A DNA stretch of 64,000 nucleotides from Anaerolineae bacterium (GCA_018432315.1 JAHDLB010000003.1:116937-180936); one strand, 5' to 3'. Shown: positions 51,779-63,396, counted from the first letter of the stretch. Translations and numbers: made by a program. The notes: generated by a model from the letters alone, not told the origin.

Positions 51779-53137
51779 TTATGGGGTTTCGGGCGGATCG
51801 GGCGGCGGCTCGCACGCCTCGGCGCGCGGACCAGCGGCGCCGGGATCGCGCGCGGCCAGGATCTTGTCGACGCGCCGCCCGTCCATATCGACGACCTCGA
51901 AGCGGAAGCCGCCCCACCGGAAGCACGCGCCGGTGGTGGGAATGACGCCCAGCCGGCTCATGATGAACCCGCCGAGAGTCTGGTAGTTGTTGCGCTCGTC
52001 GTCGGGCAGGTTGGCGATGCCCAGCAGCTCTTTCGCCTCGTCGATGTTCATCAGCCCGTCCAACAGCCACGACCCGTCCGCGCGCTGGACTGCCTCCGGC
52101 TCGACGGACTCGCCCCACGAGGGGATATCCCCGACGATGGCTTCCAGCACGTCGTGCTCGGTGATCAGCCCCTGGATGCTGCCGTGCTCGTCGATGACCA
52201 GGATCAGGTGATCGTCGCTGCGCCGGAACAGGTCCACGATGCGCGAGGCGGTGGCCGTCTCGGGCACGAAGCGCGGCTCGGTGGCGTGCGCCAGCAGATC
52301 GACCGGGCGCCCGGCCAGGCAGTCGGCCAGCAGGTGCTGCGCCCGCACGATGCCCAGCACGTGGTCCAGGCCATCGCGGCACACCGGGAAGCGCGAGTGG
52401 CCGCTGGTCGCGATCTTGTCGCGGACCTCGTCCGGCGTGTCGTCGACTTCCAGCCACGTGATCTCGGTGTGCGGCGTCATCAGTGCGTTGATGTGCTGGT
52501 CGTCCAGGCGAAAGACGCTCTCGACCATGTCCTGCTCGTCGAGCCGGAAGACGCCCGCCTGCGCGCCCTCCTCGATCATGATCCGGATCTCTTCTTCGCT
52601 CACGGGCCGGTCGTCCGCCTGCCTGACGCCCAACACCTTCAGCAGCAGGTTGGTGGACAGGCTCAGGAATCGCACCAGCGGGAAGGCCAGCATCGACAGC
52701 CAGTGCATCGGCAGCGCGACCAGCGAGGCGACGCGCTCCGGGTTTTGCAGCGCCAGCCGCTTGGGCACCAGCTCGCCCACGATCAGCGACAGGTACGTGA
52801 TGGTCGCCACGACGATGCCCAGCCCCAGCGCGCTGCTGTAGCGGGCCAGCGGCTCGATCTCGTTGAACCAGTCGCCCAGGGCGCGCGCGATGGTCGCGCC
52901 GCCGAACGCGCCGGCCAGCACGCCGACCAGCGTGATCCCGATTTGCACCGTGGACAGGAAGCGATCCGGCGATTCGGCCAGGTCGAGCGCGACGCGGGCG
53001 GTGTGGCTGCCGTTGTTGGTCAGTTCGCGGAGGCGGGCTTTGCGGGCCGACATGACCGCCAGCTCCGACATGGCAAAGACGCCATTGAGCATGATCAGCG
53101 CGGCAATGGCGGCAACTTCGAGGATGATGGTGGACAT
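51779..53137 (-). CDS. CNNM/CBS-domain membrane protein (CorC/HlyC family)
   Basis: A 452-residue protein. The DUF21/CNNM transmembrane domain (about 1-190) begins MLNGVFAMSELAVMSARKARL; a CBS pair follows (about 205-325, with MTPHTEITWLEVDD and EHGSIQGLITEHDVLEAIVG), then the CorC_HlyC transporter-associated domain (about 345-425, ending RLGVIPTTGACFRWGGFRFEVVDMDGRRVDKI). Relatives export or regulate Mg2+ or other divalent cations, with CBS domains sensing nucleotide. AAAGGAAAC lies just before the ATG. A hairpin follows its promoter side at 53237-53268, separating it from gdhA. Confidence 0.93.
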   Translation of the reverse strand: MSTIILEVAAIAALIMLNGVFAMSELAVMSARKARLRELTNNGSHTARVALDLAESPDRFLSTVQIGITLVGVLAGAFGGATIARALGDWFNEIEPLARYSSALGLGIVVATITYLSLIVGELVPKRLALQNPERVASLVALPMHWLSMLAFPLVRFLSLSTNLLLKVLGVRQADDRPVSEEEIRIMIEEGAQAGVFRLDEQDMVESVFRLDDQHINALMTPHTEITWLEVDDTPDEVRDKIATSGHSRFPVCRDGLDHVLGIVRAQHLLADCLAGRPVDLLAHATEPRFVPETATASRIVDLFRRSDDHLILVIDEHGSIQGLITEHDVLEAIVGDIPSWGESVEPEAVQRADGSWLLDGLMNIDEAKELLGIANLPDDERNNYQTLGGFIMSRLGVIPTTGACFRWGGFRFEVVDMDGRRVDKILAARDPGAAGPRAEACEPPPDPPETP

Positions 53138-53236
53138 CTGTTTCCTTTGGAAATGGTGATACTCTATACTTCAATTATGCCAGAGTTGGGACAAAATGTC
53201 GCCGGGATTCGGTCCACGCCCCCCCCAATCACGGGG

Positions 53237-53268
53237 CGCGGGGCACACTATCCTGCTGTGCCCCACGC
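53237..53268. terminator. Hairpin between gdhA and the CNNM gene
   Basis: Stem of about 11 bp (53237-53247 with 53257-53268, one bulge) with a nine-base loop; it lies downstream of gdhA on the minus strand. T-tract absent. Confidence 0.5.
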
Positions 53269-53327
53269 GCTCCGAGTATGTGCGACGCGGCCTGGGAAGC
53301 CCGCGCCGGTTGTGAACACGCGCTGAC

Positions 53328-54605
53328 TTACGGGTAAATGCCCCGCGTCCGGGTCGCTTCGCCCACCCGCTTGATCGCCGTGATCTGCGCGGCGGTGCGC
53401 ATATCGACGTTGTACTGCTCCTGCGTGCGGACGACATCGTCGTAGGCCTTGATCAACACGCGGCCCAACTGCCGGTTGACCTCTTCCACATCCCAGAAGA
53501 ACGACTGCAGGCCCTGGACCCACTCGAAGTACGAGACGGTTACGCCGCCCGCGTTCGCCAGGATGTCCGGGATGATGTGCACGCCCTTGTCGAACAGGAT
53601 ATCGTCCGCCTCGGGGGTGGTGGGGCCGTTGGCGCCTTCGACGACCAGGAACGCTTTCACGTCGGCGGCGTTCGCCTCGGTGATCTGGTTTTCGAGCGCG
53701 CACGGGGCCAGCACGTCACAATCCAGCGCCAGCAGCTCGGCGTTGGTGATCTTGTCGGCCTTGGAATAGCCCTCCAGCAGGTTGTGGTGGCTGTGTTCGG
53801 TGTAGGCCATCACGTCGTCGATGTCCAGCCCCTGGGCGTTGTAGTAGCCGCCGGTGACGTCGCTGATGGCGATCACCTTGTAGCCCAGGTCGAAGGCGTG
53901 CTTGGCGGCGTAGGTCCCCACGTTGCCGAAGCCCTGGATCGCGACGCGAATCTCGCCGGGATCGTTGTGGCCCGCGCGGCGCAGCGCCTCGTCCATGCAG
54001 ATGATCACGCCGCGCCCGGTGGCTTCCTTGCGGCCCTGGCTGCCGCCCACGTTGATCGGCTTGCCGGTCACGATGGCGGGCACCGAATAGCCGACCGTCA
54101 TGCTGTACGTGTCCATGATCCAGGCCATCGTCTGGGCGTTGGTGCCCATGTCCGGGGCCGGGATGTCGCCGTGCGGGCTGATCAATAGGCTGATCTCGGT
54201 GGCGTAGCGGCGGGTCAGGCGCTCCAGCTCGGTCGGGGTCATGTCGTAGGGATCGCAGATCACGCCGCCCTTGGCGCCGCCGTAGGGCAGGTTCACCAGC
54301 GCGCATTTCCACGTCATCCACATGGCGAGCGCGCGAACTTCGTCCAGATCGACGTTCGGGGCGTAGCGGATGCCCCCCTTGGAGGGGCCGAGGACCGTGC
54401 TGTGATGCACGCGGTAGCCGGAGAAGATTCTGATGTCGCCGTTGTCCATGCGAACCGGGAAGTTGACCGACAGCTCGCGCTTGGTGTGGCGCAGATAGTC
54501 CTTGATACCTTGTGGCAAATCGAGATAAGCAACTGCACGATCGTACTGTCGAAGGGCGACCTCATACGCGTTGATGTGCTCAGTTGCAGGGGCCTGTATT
54601 GCCAT
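53328..54605 (-). CDS. gdhA: Glu/Leu/Phe/Val dehydrogenase, glutamate dehydrogenase type
   Basis: A 425-residue protein, usual for the hexameric bacterial GDH-I/II subunit. SKGGIRY (Lys76), NLPYGGAKGGVICDP (catalytic Lys112), the Asp of PAPDMGTNAQTMAWIMD, GRGVIICMDEAL and the Rossmann segment VAIQGFGNVGTYAAKHAFD are intact. It would interconvert glutamate and 2-oxoglutarate; LeuDH-type use cannot be excluded from sequence alone. AAGGAG precedes the ATG. A TATACT on the minus strand at 54698-54693 offers a -10, with a leader of about 85 nt. No partner gene overlaps. Confidence 0.95.
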   Translation of the reverse strand: MAIQAPATEHINAYEVALRQYDRAVAYLDLPQGIKDYLRHTKRELSVNFPVRMDNGDIRIFSGYRVHHSTVLGPSKGGIRYAPNVDLDEVRALAMWMTWKCALVNLPYGGAKGGVICDPYDMTPTELERLTRRYATEISLLISPHGDIPAPDMGTNAQTMAWIMDTYSMTVGYSVPAIVTGKPINVGGSQGRKEATGRGVIICMDEALRRAGHNDPGEIRVAIQGFGNVGTYAAKHAFDLGYKVIAISDVTGGYYNAQGLDIDDVMAYTEHSHHNLLEGYSKADKITNAELLALDCDVLAPCALENQITEANAADVKAFLVVEGANGPTTPEADDILFDKGVHIIPDILANAGGVTVSYFEWVQGLQSFFWDVEEVNRQLGRVLIKAYDDVVRTQEQYNVDMRTAAQITAIKRVGEATRTRGIYP

Positions 54606-54767
54606 AACGTTTTGATTCTCCTTGAAGTCTAAAAGGTTGCTTTAGGCATAGTAAAAAAGTGTTGGTGCCAATATCTAGTCCTTATCAAACTCAGTATACA
54701 ATGGTCTTCGCGGGGCTGGATAGTTGCCAATACACATGAAACTCTCTGAAAAGAAACACATTCCGGC

Positions 54768-55178
54768 CTACGAACTGGGGGCGCCGACGGTGAATTCCAG
54801 CGTCTTGGCTCGGGCATTGTCGATGTACACGTCCATCGTCCACGTGCCGGACGGCCAGCTCCCCGTCCCCTGGGATTCCCAATCCAGCCCCAGCAGCACC
54901 TGCCCGACCGTTTTGTCGGCTTCGAGCGTGTCGGTGGCGTACGACACGCCGCTCGGCGCGGTGAAGACGGCGTACACGGGCAGCGAGCGGCTGTGCGCGC
55001 CCAGCGTGACCACCACGTTCAGGTCGTCGTCGGCCAGGAACGTCGTCGTTTTCACCAGCGCGTCCGGCGTGGTGCCGTCGCCGGAGGCCACATACGCATC
55101 GTGCACCGCGTCCGATCCACAGGCCGCCAACAGCGCCACCAGCCCCACACTCACCAGCACAAGCGCGATCCGTTTCAT
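54768..55178 (-). CDS. Small lipoprotein, unknown function
   Basis: A 136-residue protein with AAGGATGAAGG before the ATG and a clear lipoprotein signal MKRIALVLVSVGLVALLAAC (lipobox LLAAC). The mature part is beta-rich: LVKTTTFLADDDLNVVVTLG, YAVFTAPSGVSY and WTMDVYIDNARAKTLEFTV, suggesting one Ig-like domain. No family is recognised. Extracytoplasmic binding or structural role is likely; it stands alone. Confidence 0.72.
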   Translation of the reverse strand: MKRIALVLVSVGLVALLAACGSDAVHDAYVASGDGTTPDALVKTTTFLADDDLNVVVTLGAHSRSLPVYAVFTAPSGVSYATDTLEADKTVGQVLLGLDWESQGTGSWPSGTWTMDVYIDNARAKTLEFTVGAPSS

Positions 55179-55330
55179 TCAGCCTTCATCCTTCACCAAA
55201 GCCGGCACAGCATATCCTAATAATACACGGTTTGGGTGCCTTTTCACCAGCCGCGCACGTCGCCGGGGCGCGCCCGGCACTGCCCATTATACGCGCCGCT
55301 CTCGACCCCTTCGCCCCTGATGAACACAAC

Positions 55331-55364
55331 AAAAATCCCCCTCAAACGTCACATTCGAGGGGGA
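55331..55364 (-). terminator. Terminator of the SH3b-LysM gene
   Basis: A perfect 8-bp stem TCCCCCTC / GAGGGGGA (55336-55343, 55357-55364) is followed on the minus strand by five T residues. Confidence 0.85.
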
Positions 55365-55390
55365 GCCGAACGGTGAGCAGCGCGGCGCGG

Positions 55391-56146
55391 TTACGGGATT
55401 CGCAGCACCTGCCCGGCGTAGATCCGCGACACGTCGTAGATGCCGTTGATCGCCGCCAGCGTGTACAGGTTGACCCCATAGCGCAGCGCGATGCGGAACA
55501 GGTTCTCGCCCGGCTGGACGACGTGCGTCCGGTAGCCGGGGACCGGCGGGGGCTGGGGGACGCTGCCCTCGACCGGCAGGCTGCTCAGCGGGTAGGCGGT
55601 CGCGATGTAGCGCGCGTTGACCCACCCCTGCACGCCGTTATTCAGCGACACCTTGACCCAGGTCGTGCTGTAGTTGCGCGCCAGAAGCGTCATAGTCGTG
55701 CCCCGGTAGACCGAGAACACTACGCCATAGTTGGTGCCCGGCCCGCTGCGGATGTTCAGCGCGCCCGTGTTCACCACCGCCACCGCGCCGCCGGGGATCG
55801 GCTGGGGCTGGGGCTGCGGCGCGCCTTCGACCGGCAGGCTGTAGAGCGGGTAGGCGGTCGCGATATAGCGTGAGTTGACCCATCCCTGGGTGCCGTTCCA
55901 CAGCGCGACCTTGACCCACGACGCGTCGGCATTGCGCGCCATCAGGGTGAGCACGGTGCCGCGATAGACGGAGGTCACCACGCCGTAGCCGGTGCCCGGC
56001 CCGCTGCGGATATTGAGCGCGCCGGTGTTGACGGTGGCGGTGGCGCCGCCGCTGGCCGATGCTCGCTGAAGCGATCCGAACCCGGCGGTGAGCATCATCG
56101 CGACGACCGCCACGACGAGAATGGGCTTGTAGATGTGCTTGTTCAT
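55391..56146 (-). CDS. Secreted protein with two SH3b and one LysM domain
   Basis: A 251-residue exported protein starting MNKHIYKPILVVAVVAMML, with GGAG seven bases upstream; an in-frame upstream extension is discounted. Two SH3b domains (about 36-100 and 119-184) share LNIRSGPGTxYGVV, VYRGT and GWVNxRYIATAYPL almost exactly, so they are a recent duplication. A LysM module lies at about 206-250 with [14 protein letters not shown]3b and LysM both bind peptidoglycan; no enzymatic domain follows. The protein likely coats or anchors to the cell wall. Its LysM core is nearly the same as that of the glycosidase at 1345-2811. Confidence 0.85.
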   Translation of the reverse strand: MNKHIYKPILVVAVVAMMLTAGFGSLQRASASGGATATVNTGALNIRSGPGTGYGVVTSVYRGTVLTLMARNADASWVKVALWNGTQGWVNSRYIATAYPLYSLPVEGAPQPQPQPIPGGAVAVVNTGALNIRSGPGTNYGVVFSVYRGTTMTLLARNYSTTWVKVSLNNGVQGWVNARYIATAYPLSSLPVEGSVPQPPPVPGYRTHVVQPGENLFRIALRYGVNLYTLAAINGIYDVSRIYAGQVLRIP

Positions 56147-56330
56147 TGCTGGCTCCAGTCTTGCTGATTGCGTTACCGCGTATGTTACTTGCAGTGTAGG
56201 ACGAATCCGGGGCGAACTCAATAGGCCGTCAAACAGCAGCGGGGTGCGCGTAGATCAGGCGGCAGGTGAGCGTAGAAATCCCTGCGCTAAGGTTTGGATT
56301 GCGTTTGATTCCGGGCAATTCGTGAGGATT

Positions 56331-56360
56331 GTCACGCTTTGGTCACGCTGCCTGTATAAT
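56331..56360 (+). promoter_or_regulatory. Promoter region with direct repeats before the lipoprotein gene
   Basis: A perfect TATAAT at 56355-56360 lies about 70 bp before the start. GTCACGCT occurs twice (56331-56338, 56342-56349), eleven bases apart, in the -35 region. TTGTCA at 56329-56334 has a spacer of 20, so an activator may be needed. Confidence 0.45.
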
Positions 56361-56431
56361 CTGTTGCTACGGGAACGCGCAGCACCGTGCTGCGTGAAAG
56401 ACTCGGCAGCGAGTCTGTTCAAGGAGGAATT

Positions 56432-57016
56432 ATGTTCAAGAAGTGGTACAGCGTTATGGTAGTGGGTTTGGCGCTGCTGCTGATGTTGACGGCGGCGGCC
56501 TGTGGGGACGATGATGATAAAGACAACGGCGGCGGCTCGTCAGACACGGACTTGAGCCAGACCTTCGATTCGGCCACCGGCCTCAGCGTGAAATACCCGG
56601 AAGGCTGGGCGGCCAGTGAAGACAGCGAAATGGTTCAGCTCGTGACCAGCGAAGCTGCCATGGAGGCTGAAACTATCGGCGAAGACGAGTTGGGCATCCT
56701 CATCTTCAATCCGATGGTTGTGTCGATGATCGCCGGTGGGGCGGAATCGCCGACCGACATCCTGGCGAACTTCAGCGAGATGATGGGCGACGAGGGCGAA
56801 TTTGGCGACGTCTCCGAAACCAAGATCGGCGATCATGACGGGGCCCGCGTGAACGTCAGCGACGATGAGACCCAGGGCTTTATGGTGGCGTTCAAGGTCA
56901 ACGAGAGCGATGTCGTGATCGCGACGGTCGTCACGGCCAAAGACCAGCTCGACAAGCACGAATCAACTGCGCTCGATATCCTCGGCACGGTCAGCTACAC
57001 GGCGCCGGAAGGCTAA
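56432..57016 (+). CDS. Lipoprotein with PsbP/DUF1795-like fold
   Basis: A 194-residue protein; AGGAGG precedes the ATG by about six bases. Signal MFKKWYSVMVVGLALLLMLTAAAC has the lipobox (TAAAC), followed by a run of Asp (GDDDDKD) and Gly/Ser. The mature domain contains SATGLSVKYPEGWAAS, AEDELGILIFN and FKVNESDVVIATVVTA, a pattern of the PsbP/Mog1-like fold seen in many secreted bacterial proteins. The ligand and role are unknown. It has its own terminator. Confidence 0.78.
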   Translation: MFKKWYSVMVVGLALLLMLTAAACGDDDDKDNGGGSSDTDLSQTFDSATGLSVKYPEGWAASEDSEMVQLVTSEAAMEAETIGEDELGILIFNPMVVSMIAGGAESPTDILANFSEMMGDEGEFGDVSETKIGDHDGARVNVSDDETQGFMVAFKVNESDVVIATVVTAKDQLDKHESTALDILGTVSYTAPEG

Positions 57017-57032
57017 ACCCCTCGCATCGCGC

Positions 57033-57078
57033 CGCGCTCCCGATCCGGCACCGCGCCGGAGCCGGGGGCGCGTTTTTT
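57033..57078 (+). terminator. Terminator of the PsbP-like lipoprotein gene
   Basis: Ten-base arms CGCGCTCCCG / CGGGGGCGCG (57033-57042, 57063-57072, one mismatch) with an inner small stem are followed by six T residues. Confidence 0.8.
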
Positions 57079-57202
57079 CTTTCTCCTCCGGTCAAGCTTA
57101 AATTTTGCAGGCGCGGGCAATTACCCATTGCTCGCAGCGTGGGGATTTGTTAGACTCTCCTATTGCCCTGGTGGACAGGGCCCTGGCCCCGCCGGTCGGT
57201 GG

Positions 57203-57231
57203 TTGACACGCGCCCGGCCCGGCAGTACACT
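57203..57231 (+). promoter_or_regulatory. uvrA promoter
   Basis: TTGACA (57203-57208), exactly 17 bp, TACACT (57226-57231). The predicted start is near 57238, giving a leader of about 77 nt. Confidence 0.8.
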
Positions 57232-57235
57232 AGTA

Positions 57236-57247
57236 GAACACGCGTTC
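57236..57247. promoter_or_regulatory. LexA-type SOS box at uvrA start site
   Basis: GAAC-ACGC-GTTC matches GAAC-R-N-R-Y-GTTC and sits directly over the predicted transcription start. Confidence 0.85.
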
Positions 57248-57314
57248 CGCCCATACGTTCGTTCACAGCGTGACTTCATAGCCCCAGCCACACATTTACA
57301 GAGGGTGTCCCACC

Positions 57315-60227
<2,913 letters not shown>

Positions 60228-60262
60228 CCGCCCGGCATCGCACCCCAGACTCGAATCACCGC

Positions 60263-60292
60263 AGCGGTGGCACGCACGTGCCGCCGCTTTTT
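60263..60292 (+). terminator. uvrA terminator
   Basis: Twelve-base arms (60263-60274 with 60277-60288, one G-T wobble) are followed by TTTTT. Confidence 0.8.
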
Positions 60293-60364
60293 CGTCGCCA
60301 TGCGCCGCGCGGATCGTTGATTGACGGGCGCAGCCCCGTTGTTTTTCTCTTATGGGTAATTTAA

Positions 60365-60394
60365 TTGTTGTTTTTCATGAAAAATTGAGATACT
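60365..60394 (+). promoter_or_regulatory. Possible promoter and palindrome before the protease gene
   Basis: TTGTTG (60365-60370), 18 bp and GATACT (60389-60394). The spacer contains the perfect 14-base palindrome TTTTTCATGAAAAA (60371-60384), a possible operator. About 100 bp before the start codon. Confidence 0.35.
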
Positions 60395-60497
60395 TTCTGC
60401 GTTCTAACCTATGGCGGGCCTGACCAGCTCTGCCGTCTTTCGATTTGCGGTTGGCCGAGGGGCCGGCCTCATGTTTTCATAATCATGGGAGGAAAGC

Positions 60498-61310
60498 ATG
60501 TTGAAAAAGAGTTTAGCGGTTGTCGTTGCGTTGGTGCTCGTGCTGCTCGCCGTCGTGCCGGCCAGCGCCATCACCTGGGGCGTACCGGATGGTGACGGGC
60601 ACCCGTACGTCGGGCTGCTGGTCTTCGACGTGAACGGAGCGCCGGCCTGGCGCTGTTCGGGCACGCTGCTGTCCCCGACGGTGATGCTCACCGCCGGACA
60701 CTGCACGTTCGGCGCGACGGGCGGGCGCGTGTGGTTCGATTCGGATGTCGGCGCTGGCCGACCGGGTAACGGCTATCCCTTCGGCGGGGGCACGGGCATC
60801 GAGTTCGCAGAGATCTACACCCATCCCGACTACGTCGATGCCGCGTTCTACCTGTACGATGTGGGCGTCGTGATCCTCAGCGAGCCGGTGAACGTGGGCA
60901 CCTATGGCGTGCTGGCGCCGGTCGGCCTGCTGGACGGGCTGGCGACCAAGCGCGGCCTGCAGGACCAGACCTTCACCCCGGTGGGCTATGGCCTGCAGAG
61001 CATCGTGCCCAACCCGAACGAGGTCCAGGCCGACCTGGTGCGCTATCGCGCCACCACCAAGCTGATCGGCGTCAAGGGCACGGCGGGCATTCCAGAGGGA
61101 ACGTCGGTGATGTTCACCAACAACCCCGGCCAGCCTCACCAGGGCGGCACCTGCTTCGGTGACTCCGGCGGCCCGATCTTCCACGGCGATTCCAACGTCA
61201 TCGCGGCGGTGACCTCGTTCGGCCTCAACCCGAACTGCGTCGGCAACGGCGGCGGTTACCGCGTCGATATGCAGGACGATCAGGACTTCATCTACGGCTT
61301 CCTGAACTAA
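60498..61310 (+). CDS. Secreted trypsin-like serine protease
   Basis: A 270-residue protein with GGGAGGAA before the ATG. Signal peptide 1-24 ends PASA. The S1 catalytic triad is complete: His68 in TAGHC, Asp121 in YDVGVVIL and Ser223 in GDSGGP. A Cys pair near the active site (Cys53, Cys69) is present, as in secreted members. No PDZ or extra domains follow, so it is a simple secreted protease rather than a HtrA. It has its own terminator. S1 proteases of this simple form are less common in bacteria. Confidence 0.93.
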   Translation: MLKKSLAVVVALVLVLLAVVPASAITWGVPDGDGHPYVGLLVFDVNGAPAWRCSGTLLSPTVMLTAGHCTFGATGGRVWFDSDVGAGRPGNGYPFGGGTGIEFAEIYTHPDYVDAAFYLYDVGVVILSEPVNVGTYGVLAPVGLLDGLATKRGLQDQTFTPVGYGLQSIVPNPNEVQADLVRYRATTKLIGVKGTAGIPEGTSVMFTNNPGQPHQGGTCFGDSGGPIFHGDSNVIAAVTSFGLNPNCVGNGGGYRVDMQDDQDFIYGFLN

Positions 61311-61335
61311 ACGATCCCGATCGTTCGCACACGAG

Positions 61336-61368
61336 CGGGTCGCGCCCCACGGCGCGGCCCGTTTTTTT
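61336..61368 (+). terminator. Terminator of the protease gene
   Basis: Eleven-base arms (61336-61346 with 61351-61361, one G-T wobble) are followed by seven T residues. Confidence 0.85.
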
Positions 61369-61379
61369 ATGACGGCACG

Positions 61380-61385
61380 TATAAT
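61380..61385 (+). promoter_or_regulatory. -10 element of the GNAT gene
   Basis: Perfect TATAAT 36 bp before the ATG, just after the protease terminator. No good -35 is visible. Confidence 0.45.
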
Positions 61386-61421
61386 AGAAACACCCGCATT
61401 CGTTGATTTTGCGAGGCAGCT

Positions 61422-62006
61422 ATGATACGCGATCCCTTGCCCAACGACCTCACCTTTGCCCCGCTCACGCCGGATCGCTGGCCGGACCTCGAAACGCTGT
61501 TCGGGCCGCGCGGCGCGACCGGCGGCTGCTGGTGCATGTGGTGGCGGCTCAAACGGTCGGAGTTCGACGCGCTGAAAGGCGACGGCAACCGGGCCGCGTT
61601 CTGGTCCGTGGTCGAGAGCGGCCCGCCGCCGGGCGTGCTGGCCTACGCGGGCGATCAGCCGGTGGGGTGGTGCGCCATCGCCCCGCGCGATCGCTATCCC
61701 GGCCTGGCGCGCTCGCGGATTCTCAAGCCGGTGGACGATCAGCCCGTGTGGTCGGTAACGTGTTTCTTCGTCGCCAAAGGCTGGCGGCGGCGCGGGCTGG
61801 CGGTGCGTTTGCTGGGCGCGGCGGTGGCGTTTGCGCGGGAGAACGGCGCGCAGATCGTCGAGGGCTACCCGGTCGAGCCGCACCAGGACATGCCCGCCGC
61901 GTTCGCCTGGATCGGCACGGCGTCCACCTTCCGCCAGGCCGGGTTCGTGGAGGTCGCGCGCCGCTCCGAGACACGCCCCATCATGCGCCTGGCGCTCACC
62001 GATTGA
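61422..62006 (+). CDS. GNAT-family acetyltransferase
   Basis: A 194-residue protein of the GNAT superfamily. VGWCAIAPRDRYPGLARSR is the central strand region; SVTCFFVAKGWRRRGLAVRLLGAAVAFARENGA holds the acetyl-CoA-binding RRRGLA loop, and FRQAGFVEVARRS is the last strand pair. The opening RGATGGCWCMWWR with two Cys and three Trp identifies a widespread uncharacterised GNAT subgroup. The substrate is unknown. The DUF362 gene follows after about 95 bp, with a separate TATACT at 62049-62054. Confidence 0.88.
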   Translation: MIRDPLPNDLTFAPLTPDRWPDLETLFGPRGATGGCWCMWWRLKRSEFDALKGDGNRAAFWSVVESGPPPGVLAYAGDQPVGWCAIAPRDRYPGLARSRILKPVDDQPVWSVTCFFVAKGWRRRGLAVRLLGAAVAFARENGAQIVEGYPVEPHQDMPAAFAWIGTASTFRQAGFVEVARRSETRPIMRLALTD

Positions 62007-62101
62007 GCGGCGTGACGGTTGGCTATCGACAAGCGGGGTGGCGTCCGGTATACTGCAACCACGCAATTCCAGCCTGAAAAACGACGCCGAGGAGGAAGCT
62101 C

Positions 62102-63331
62102 ATGGCTGAATTTCCCGGAAAAGGCAAGGTCGCCATCGTCAAGACCACGCCTGAAACCGTGGTCGAGGATGTGCGCGAAGTCATGCGGCTGGCGGGTTAC
62201 CAGGATGCGCTGCCCAAAGACAAAGACACCATCCTGAAGATCAACATCTCGTGGGATACGTGGTATCCGGCCTGTTCCAGCACGCCGTGGCAGATCGAGG
62301 GAGTCATCCAGGAGTTGCAGGCCGCCGGGTATCCGCGCCTGATCGCGGGGCACAACGATACCGTCGTGGTCGATGCCCGCGCCGGCGAGGAAAACAACAA
62401 GCACAAATACGTCACGGATAAGTACGGCCTGGAGAACTGGCACCTCTACGAACCGCAGTTCGAATGGGTGCGCTACGAGCCGAAAGAGCCGTTCCTGGTG
62501 CTCGACCGCGTGTATCCGGAAGGCGTGTACATCCCCAAGGATTTCTACGGGCGCAACATCATCCAACTGCCGACGGTCAAGACGCACGTCTTCACGACCA
62601 TCACCGGCGCCATGAAGAACGCCTTCGGCGGGCTGTTGGGCCGCAAGCGCCACTGGACGCACTCGGTCATCCACGAGACGGTGGTCGACCTGCTCCAGAT
62701 TCAGCAGGACATTCACACCGGCGTTTTCGCCGTGATGGACGGCACCTTTGCCGGGGACGGGCCCGGCCCGCGCGCCATGCGCATCCACGAGAAGGACATC
62801 CTGCTCGCCTCGGCGGACCAGGTCGCCATCGACGCGATGAGCGCCTACCTGCAGGGCTTCGACCCGATGACGCTCGACTTCATCCGGCTCGGCCACGAGC
62901 GCGGCCTGGGCGTCGGCGACCCGGACGAGATCGAGATCGTCGGCATCGACCTGAAGGACATCCCGCGCTTCGGCTTCGTGCAGGAGGAAACCTTCGCCAG
63001 CAAGGGCCAGAAGATGATCTATCACGGCTGGCTCAAGGGCTTCGAGGGGCTGCTGCTGCGCTCGCCGCTGGTGCCGTGGAGCTACATGGCGAGCAACGTC
63101 TACCATAATTACTACTGGTACCCGTTCGTGGGCCGCAAGCGCGTGGAAGAGGCGCTCGATACCAAGTGGGGCCGCCTGTTCGCCCAGTACGGCAACGGCG
63201 AGGTGGTCATGCCCGGCGTCGATCCGGTGGAGGTCCAGAAGATGGCCGTGGCGGGCGCGGTGGCGACCGGCGGCGCGCTGTTCCTGGGCAACCGGCTGCT
63301 CGGCGGGCTGCGCGGTGGCCGCCACGCGTGA
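62102..63331 (+). CDS. DUF362 family protein
   Basis: A 409-residue protein with GAGGAGGAAG before the ATG. TPETVVEDVREVMRLAGY, ILKINISWDTWYPACSSTPW, IIQLPTVKTHVFTTITGAMKNAFGG and ILLASADQVAIDAMSAYLQGFDP are typical of DUF362. That family is often linked to Fe-S proteins, but no ferredoxin CxxCxxC segment is attached here. The C-terminal 40 residues contain a Gly/Ala-rich segment (MAVAGAVATGGALFLGNRLLGG) that may be a membrane helix, unlike standard members. The role is unknown. It is the last complete gene before the mobile right edge. Confidence 0.85.
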   Translation: MAEFPGKGKVAIVKTTPETVVEDVREVMRLAGYQDALPKDKDTILKINISWDTWYPACSSTPWQIEGVIQELQAAGYPRLIAGHNDTVVVDARAGEENNKHKYVTDKYGLENWHLYEPQFEWVRYEPKEPFLVLDRVYPEGVYIPKDFYGRNIIQLPTVKTHVFTTITGAMKNAFGGLLGRKRHWTHSVIHETVVDLLQIQQDIHTGVFAVMDGTFAGDGPGPRAMRIHEKDILLASADQVAIDAMSAYLQGFDPMTLDFIRLGHERGLGVGDPDEIEIVGIDLKDIPRFGFVQEETFASKGQKMIYHGWLKGFEGLLLRSPLVPWSYMASNVYHNYYWYPFVGRKRVEEALDTKWGRLFAQYGNGEVVMPGVDPVEVQKMAVAGAVATGGALFLGNRLLGGLRGGRHA

Positions 63332-63376
63332 GGGTGAGAGACTCGCGCTCACGCGGGGAGAATGCTGTGAAACGGA

Positions 63377-63396
63377 GGGGCGCGAGCCCCTTTTTT
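63377..63396 (+). terminator. Terminator of the DUF362 gene
   Basis: Stem GGGGC / GCCCC (63377-63381, 63386-63390) is followed by six T residues. A second inverted repeat CGCGTGAG / CTCACGCG lies just upstream. Confidence 0.75.
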
